From Schwartzia sp. (in: firmicutes) (lineage in GTDB: Bacteria; Bacillota; Negativicutes; Selenomonadales; Selenomonadaceae), in assembly GCA_024691625.1 (NCBI GenBank), contig JAILNL010000031.1:1-8964 (forward strand): 8,964 nt of DNA, in the 5' to 3' direction. The notes under the pieces are model-generated. The model was not told the DNA's origin. It saw nothing but the letters and a program-made list of their open reading frames with translations, and ran no database searches. Shown piece by piece: positions 5,391 to 8,964 of the stretch. The position numbers were made by a program, and so were the translations under genes. The first letter of the stretch is position 1. Each line of letters begins with the position of its first letter.

Positions 5391-7376
5391 TCACCCTTTA
5401 GGTTCGAATTTTACCACAACCACACTATCCCGTTCAACAACCGTGTTTGGTTCCACATTCTGACTTACTGCGATACCGTGTCCCTCCGCTCGCATTCTAA
5501 GTCCTGCTGCTTCAAGCTGAAGCGCTGCCTCTGTGGCATCGAGACCCGCAACCTCAGGAACTACCACGCGCTGTGTTTCGGCGGACTGGCTGCCGTCGGA
5601 TTTCACCTTTTCCTCCTCGCGTCCTTGGAACGGATCGCTCGAAGGCTCTACCTGCAGATGTCTTAACAGCTGTGAGAATATCCGGCTTGCGACAGGAGCC
5701 GCAATCTGACCGCCGTAATAAATACCCATAGGGTCATCTATTACGACAAGAAGGCATATCTGCGGATCCTCTACAGGAGCAAATCCGCAGAAGGAAGCGA
5801 TATAATGGCCGTCCATGTATCCGGCGCCGTCATGGCGGGCTTTTTGTGCCGTACCTGTCTTGCCTGCTATACGGTAGCCCTTTACCTGTGCTTTTGCACC
5901 GCCTCCTGTTGCGACAACCTGCTCCAAGAGTCCCACCAGTGTCTTATCGGTAACAGACTCTATGGCGCGGCGTACCTGCTGCGGCTTCGTCTCTGAATAA
6001 ACCGAGCCGTCCGCGTTGTACACGCTTTTCACTATATGGGGCTTCATGAGAATACCGTCATTTGCTATGGCAGACATAGCGGTTACAAGCTGAATAGGCG
6101 TGACGGCTATGGACTGGCCGATTGCCATGGTCGCCATATCCGAATCTCTCATATCATCAGGCTCAAAAAGGATACCGCTTTCTTCTCCCGGAAGTTCTAT
6201 TCCCGTAGGCTCTCCGAAGCCGAAGCGTTTTGCGTACTCGATGAGTGTATTGCTGCCAAGGTCAAGACCCACCTGTGCAAATCCCGTGTTCAGAGAGTGC
6301 TTCACGATATCAGTAAAGGTAACTGTACCGAAGCTCTCGCCGTTCCAGTTCTGAATACGGCGCTCGGACACCATAACATAGCCCGGGTCATGGAAAACCT
6401 GATTCGGAGTTACAACTCTTTCCTGAAGTGCCGCAGCCGCAACGATAGACTTGAATGTAGAGCCCGGCTCGTAAATTACCGATACAGCGTGATTTTTCCA
6501 AACCTCTGCAGGATATTCCTCGAACTTGTTCGGGTCATATGATGGTCGTGATGCCATTGCAAGAATCTCACCGTTTTTAGGGTTCATGACAATTGCCGTC
6601 ACGCTGGCAGGATTTGTATTTAACACAGCTTCATCAAGCGCCTGTTCTACTATGAACTGCACTGTGCTGTCAATGGTAAGCTGTATTGTTTTGCACTGGT
6701 CTCCCTCGTATTTACGCCGCGAAAAAATAGAGCTGAGAATCGGGAACCCGTAATAATTGTCCGTCTGAATGAAGGTTTCCTCGCGGGTTCCCTTTATGAG
6801 CTTATCAAAGGCCTGCTCTATTCCATCAAGACCGACATCATCTGTACCAACGAAGCCGAGCACGTTCGCCGCGAGAATATTGTTCGGATAAGAACGCTTC
6901 AGCTCATCATTAAAGCCAAGGCAGTTATATTCCTCGTCGCGGATAAGTTTTTTGACGGCCTGTACTTCATCTGTTGAAAGATAATGCTTTACCCATACAA
7001 AGCCGCCGCCCTGGGATATATCATTAAGAATCTCCTGCTCGCTCATATTGATGAGAGGTGCCAGCTTTGCAGCAAGGTCCTGCGGATTCTGTACGTTGTT
7101 CGGGTCAACAAATAGGGATTTGAGCATAAGCGAAAATGCCAGCTCACGCCCGTTTCTATCCAGAATCGGTCCGCGCGGAGTCGGAGTAACCTGCTCCTCT
7201 CCTGATTCCATACGCACCCTCGTCGCCATTGCATCTCCCTGAACGAGCTGCAGCCACCCGTATCTCACTGTGATGATAAGCAGAACAACCCAAAGCAGCA
7301 TCGCTCCGAGGCCGATATGCGAACCGACTTTTTTCTGCTCTATTTTCCCAAGCTCCTTTCGGCGCTCCATATCCAT
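5391..7376 (-). CDS. Class B penicillin-binding protein (FtsI/PBP2/SpoVD type) with PASTA domain
   Basis: A 661-residue D,D-transpeptidase that cross-links peptidoglycan at the outer face of the cytoplasmic membrane. It has a short basic cytoplasmic tail, one membrane anchor at about residues 24-45, then the PBP dimerisation/pedestal domain starting with RGPILDRNG (68-76). The transpeptidase domain carries the three catalytic motifs: S306-T-F-K309, S361-L-N363 and K506-T-G-T509. One PASTA domain follows at about 603-659, after a hydrophilic linker. Length and layout match FtsI/SpoVD-type proteins of Firmicutes and Negativicutes. The start at 7376 is supported by an AAGGAG site about 12 bases upstream. 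It is monocistronic here, with its own promoter (7499-7528) and terminator (5181-5226), and no mra, mur or fts genes lie beside it. Whether it is the septal enzyme or a second class B PBP cannot be settled from the window. Confidence 0.92.
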   Translation of the reverse strand: MDMERRKELGKIEQKKVGSHIGLGAMLLWVVLLIITVRYGWLQLVQGDAMATRVRMESGEEQVTPTPRGPILDRNGRELAFSLMLKSLFVDPNNVQNPQDLAAKLAPLINMSEQEILNDISQGGGFVWVKHYLSTDEVQAVKKLIRDEEYNCLGFNDELKRSYPNNILAANVLGFVGTDDVGLDGIEQAFDKLIKGTREETFIQTDNYYGFPILSSIFSRRKYEGDQCKTIQLTIDSTVQFIVEQALDEAVLNTNPASVTAIVMNPKNGEILAMASRPSYDPNKFEEYPAEVWKNHAVSVIYEPGSTFKSIVAAAALQERVVTPNQVFHDPGYVMVSERRIQNWNGESFGTVTFTDIVKHSLNTGFAQVGLDLGSNTLIEYAKRFGFGEPTGIELPGEESGILFEPDDMRDSDMATMAIGQSIAVTPIQLVTAMSAIANDGILMKPHIVKSVYNADGSVYSETKPQQVRRAIESVTDKTLVGLLEQVVATGGGAKAQVKGYRIAGKTGTAQKARHDGAGYMDGHYIASFCGFAPVEDPQICLLVVIDDPMGIYYGGQIAAPVASRIFSQLLRHLQVEPSSDPFQGREEEKVKSDGSQSAETQRVVVPEVAGLDATEAALQLEAAGLRMRAEGHGIAVSQNVEPNTVVERDSVVVVKFEPKG

Positions 7377-7438
7377 GAATCTTTTTCTCTCCTTAATAAA
7401 AGCCGCCTGCTCAAATTTTTACATGCGGCAAAATACGG

Positions 7439-7462
7439 CCAAACGCTTTATAACGCATTTGG
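7439..7462 (-). other. Hairpin in the PBP 5' leader
   Basis: CCAAACGC (7439-7446) and GCATTTGG (7455-7462) pair over 8 bp around an eight-base loop. The single imperfect pair (7444/7457) is a G-U in the minus-strand transcript, so the stem is complete only there. It lies in the roughly 116-base untranslated leader between the predicted start near 7492 and the ATG at 7376. Its role is unknown; it could stabilise the messenger or be a DNA dyad. Confidence 0.35.
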
Positions 7463-7467
7463 TAAGG

Positions 7468-7485
7468 TTTTGCCCTTTGGCAAAA
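7468..7485. promoter_or_regulatory. Palindrome over the regulator's -35 box, candidate operator
   Basis: TTTTGCC (7468-7474) and GGCAAAA (7479-7485) are a perfect 7-bp dyad around CTTT. It covers all of the -35 box except part of its first bases (7477-7482) of the plus-strand promoter for the Lrp-type regulator, and lies just downstream of the minus-strand PBP start point. A further copy of the motif, GGCAAAATA, occurs at 7427-7435. Autoregulation by the adjacent Lrp-type protein is plausible but not shown. Confidence 0.4.
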
Positions 7486-7506
7486 TAGGAAAGGCTGCGT
7501 TATAAT
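7477..7506 (+). promoter_or_regulatory. Sigma-70 promoter of the Lrp/AsnC-type regulator
   Basis: TTGGCA (7477-7482), an 18-base spacer and a perfect TATAAT (7501-7506) precede the regulator gene. Initiation near 7513 gives a leader of about 49 bases. The -10 box overlaps the -10 of the opposing PBP promoter. Confidence 0.65.
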
Positions 7507-7528
7507 TACATTTGATTAAACTTGTCAA
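7499..7528 (-). promoter_or_regulatory. Sigma-70 promoter of the PBP gene
   Basis: On the minus strand a perfect TTGACA (complement of 7523-7528) is followed by 18 bases and TATAAC (complement of 7499-7504). Initiation near 7492 is expected, with a leader of about 116 bases. Four bases of its -10 are shared with the TATAAT of the plus-strand promoter, so polymerase can occupy only one of the two at a time. Confidence 0.65.
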
Positions 7529-7561
7529 TAGTATATCATCAATGAAGGGCGGCGTAAAATT

Positions 7562-8008
7562 ATGGATGATGTAGATAAAAGAATCCTAAAAATGTTCTCG
7601 GAACACGCACGGGCTACCCTGTCGGAGCTTGCTGGAGAAATTGCACTTTCACTTCCGGCCATAAGCGAACGCCTCAAAAAACTTGAGGCCTCAGGGGTCA
7701 TTCGTCAGTACACCACGATTCTCGACCCCGCGAAACTCAACAAGCATCTCATGGCTCTCATGTTCCTGCGCTTCGACAACCCGAAGCATGGCGACCATTT
7801 TGCAGAGCTTTCAAAGGCAGAGCCTGAAATAAAGGAATGTTATTACATAACAGGTGACTTCGATTACTCGCTGAAAATCCTGACGGAAAACACCCAGACG
7901 CTTGAAAAACTTCTGACGCGCATAAAGAACGCCCCCGGCGTAGTAAAGACACAGACCATCGTTATTCTATCGACAATAACGGACAGCCCGTCCGTACAGC
8001 CTGATTAA
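7562..8008 (+). CDS. Lrp/AsnC family transcriptional regulator
   Basis: The only plus-strand gene. Its 148 residues have the standard two-part build: an N-terminal AsnC-type helix-turn-helix, residues about 3-50 (DDVDKRILKMF through SLPAISERLKKLEASGVI), and a C-terminal RAM ligand-binding/oligomerisation domain, about 62-138, with the characteristic TGDFDYSLKI turn at 97-106. Such proteins act as dimers to octamers that wrap DNA and usually sense an amino acid. Length is normal for the family. The ribosome site is weak (AAGGG, about 12 bases before the ATG), but the HTH begins directly after the chosen start, so no other start fits. It is divergent from the PBP gene with overlapping promoters and convergent with the aldehyde dehydrogenase gene. 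Autoregulation and control of the PBP promoter are the natural predictions; the effector and regulon are unknown. Confidence 0.9.
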   Translation: MDDVDKRILKMFSEHARATLSELAGEIALSLPAISERLKKLEASGVIRQYTTILDPAKLNKHLMALMFLRFDNPKHGDHFAELSKAEPEIKECYYITGDFDYSLKILTENTQTLEKLLTRIKNAPGVVKTQTIVILSTITDSPSVQPD

Positions 8009-8044
8009 AAAAAGAAAGCCCCGCTCACGCAGGGCTTTCTTTTT
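8009..8044. terminator. Bidirectional intrinsic terminator between convergent genes
   Basis: A perfect 13-bp stem (8009-8021 with 8032-8044), GC-rich near the loop and A/T-tracts outside, works for either strand. The ten-base loop can add two more G-C pairs (8023-8024/8029-8030). The stem starts one base after the regulator's TAA and contains two bases of the aldehyde dehydrogenase stop codon (8043-8045). Confidence 0.9.
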
Positions 8045-8964
8045 ACTTATTCGGATAAAAGCCTGACGGCTTCTCCGATAAATTTATCATTATATTCTTC
8101 ATCTGTGTGTAGTGATCCAGCATAACCTTATGGGTTTCACGGCCGATACCGCTCTGCTTGTAGCCGCCGAATGGCGCGCCCTCAGGAATCTGATTGTAGG
8201 TATTTACCCACATACGTCCTGTTTCTATGCTGCGTGCCACACGGATAGCGCGGTTTATATCCTTAGTCCACACAGCACCGCCAAGGCCGTACACGCTGTC
8301 GTTTGCCATCGCGATAACCTCGTCCTCACTGTGGAACTTGATTACACATGCCACAGGACCGAAAATTTCCTCCTGAGCCACACGCATATTATTTGTTACA
8401 TTCGTCAAAAGCGTAGGACGCATGAAACAGCCCTTGGAAAGCGGACCATCTGCGAAGCGTTCTCCTCCGCATGCAACCTCTGCGCCTTCTTCCTTTGCCA
8501 GCTCGATATACCCAAGAATCTTTTTAAGCTGAACCTCACTTATCTGCGCTCCCATCTGAGTACCGTCCTCCCAGGGGAGTCCGACCTGTACCTTGTTGAA
8601 GGCATCAACGAGAGCAGGAACAAACTTATCGTACAGCGTATCCTGCACGAAAATACGGCTGCCTGCACAGCAAACCTGTCCCTGGTTGAAAAGAATACCA
8701 AGCTGTGCGCCATCAACTGCCTGCTCAAAATTGCAGTCATCGAAGAAAATATTAGCGCTCTTTCCGCCAAGCTCCAGCGTTGCAGGAATAATCCGTTCTG
8801 CCGCAGCCAGTCCGATGCTTCTTCCTACCTCTGTGGAGCCTGTAAATGCCAGCTTGCTGAAGCCGGGATTTTCAAGCATATACTGTCCTGCCCGTGAGCC
8901 TGCGCCCGTAATGACATTAAATACTCCCGGCGGAAGAACGTCCTTGATAAGGCGCGCAAATTCC
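8043..8964 (-). CDS. NAD-dependent aldehyde dehydrogenase, C-terminal part
   Basis: The frame is open from the stop at 8043 to the right edge, giving about 306 residues; roughly the first 190 of a typical 490-residue enzyme lie outside the window. An internal ATG at 8879 is not the start, because the frame continues upstream with family-typical sequence (PPGVFNVITGAG). Visible are the cofactor-binding FTGSTEVG loop, the general base Glu in LELGGK (codon 8772-8774) and the nucleophile Cys in NQGQVCCAG (codon 8670-8672), 34 residues apart as in ALDH1/2. The C-terminal part has the conserved EEIFGPV and the oligomerisation segment NQIPEGAPFGGYKQSGIG, resembling the DhaS/AldB-like branch. It oxidises an aldehyde to a carboxylic acid with NAD(P). 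Substrate candidates include acetaldehyde, glycolaldehyde or betaine aldehyde. It is convergent with the Lrp-type regulator and shares its terminator; its promoter lies outside the window. Confidence 0.92.
   Translation of the reverse strand, partial: EFARLIKDVLPPGVFNVITGAGSRAGQYMLENPGFSKLAFTGSTEVGRSIGLAAAERIIPATLELGGKSANIFFDDCNFEQAVDGAQLGILFNQGQVCCAGSRIFVQDTLYDKFVPALVDAFNKVQVGLPWEDGTQMGAQISEVQLKKILGYIELAKEEGAEVACGGERFADGPLSKGCFMRPTLLTNVTNNMRVAQEEIFGPVACVIKFHSEDEVIAMANDSVYGLGGAVWTKDINRAIRVARSIETGRMWVNTYNQIPEGAPFGGYKQSGIGRETHKVMLDHYTQMKNIMINLSEKPSGFYPNK

Noticed and set aside
239..7461. Similarity of the CAAACG dyad at 238-255 to the CAAACG/CATTTG dyad at 7439-7462, as sites for one regulator
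   Set aside because: The half-sites are short, one copy is imperfect and the spacing differs (4 versus 10 bases), so chance cannot be excluded.
8112..8897. A 261-codon plus-strand open frame opposite the aldehyde dehydrogenase
   Set aside because: It is a shadow frame. The minus strand carries the conserved catalytic Glu and Cys and family sequence throughout.

Overview
The window looks like a piece of a chromosome from an anaerobic member of the Firmicutes, most plausibly the diderm class Negativicutes (Dialister, Phascolarctobacterium or Selenomonas relatives). This is inferred from a class B penicillin-binding protein with a single C-terminal PASTA domain, Cof-type HAD phosphatases, an anaerobic GlpA-like flavoprotein set with DUF1667, strong purine-rich Shine-Dalgarno sites and roughly half G+C. 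No database search was possible, so the taxon is a guess. There are no tRNA, rRNA, CRISPR, phage or transposase features.

Layout. Every gene but one lies on the minus strand, so the window is best read from right to left. At the right edge is a partial NAD-dependent aldehyde dehydrogenase (8043-8964), convergent with a plus-strand Lrp/AsnC-family regulator (7562-8008). They share a bidirectional terminator that touches both stop codons. The regulator gene is divergent from a monocistronic cell-division/cell-wall transpeptidase of the FtsI/PBP2/SpoVD type (5391-7376). The two promoters appear to share one -10 box. Downstream of the PBP stop codon is a 338-base gene-free stretch. It holds a long, nested palindromic repeat (5242-5390), a strong rho-independent terminator (5181-5226) and a good sigma-70 promoter (5113-5141).

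That promoter drives a compact three-gene operon (5052 to 1971). It encodes a GlpA-like FAD oxidoreductase with a C-terminal [2Fe-2S]-type cysteine domain, a second FAD/NAD(P) oxidoreductase and a small four-cysteine DUF1667 protein. The genes overlap or nearly touch, so they probably encode one complex that oxidises glycerol 3-phosphate or a related hydroxy acid and passes electrons to NAD or another carrier. The operon ends in a large hairpin (1878-1937). Its 3' arm carries the Shine-Dalgarno site of the next gene, and its loop carries a possible extended -10 promoter.

Next come two tandem, translationally coupled Cof-type HAD phosphatases (1062-1877 and 268-1065). After them a near-consensus promoter with a palindrome in its spacer (230-258) feeds a leader of about 125 bases with two hairpins. 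The leader ends at the start of an unidentified gene that runs off the left edge (1-97).

Most of the content is conventional. The points of most interest are regulatory (the shared -10 divergent promoter, the terminator fused to a start site, the palindromic operator candidates and the nested repeat), together with the unresolved biochemistry of the DUF1667 flavoprotein cassette.
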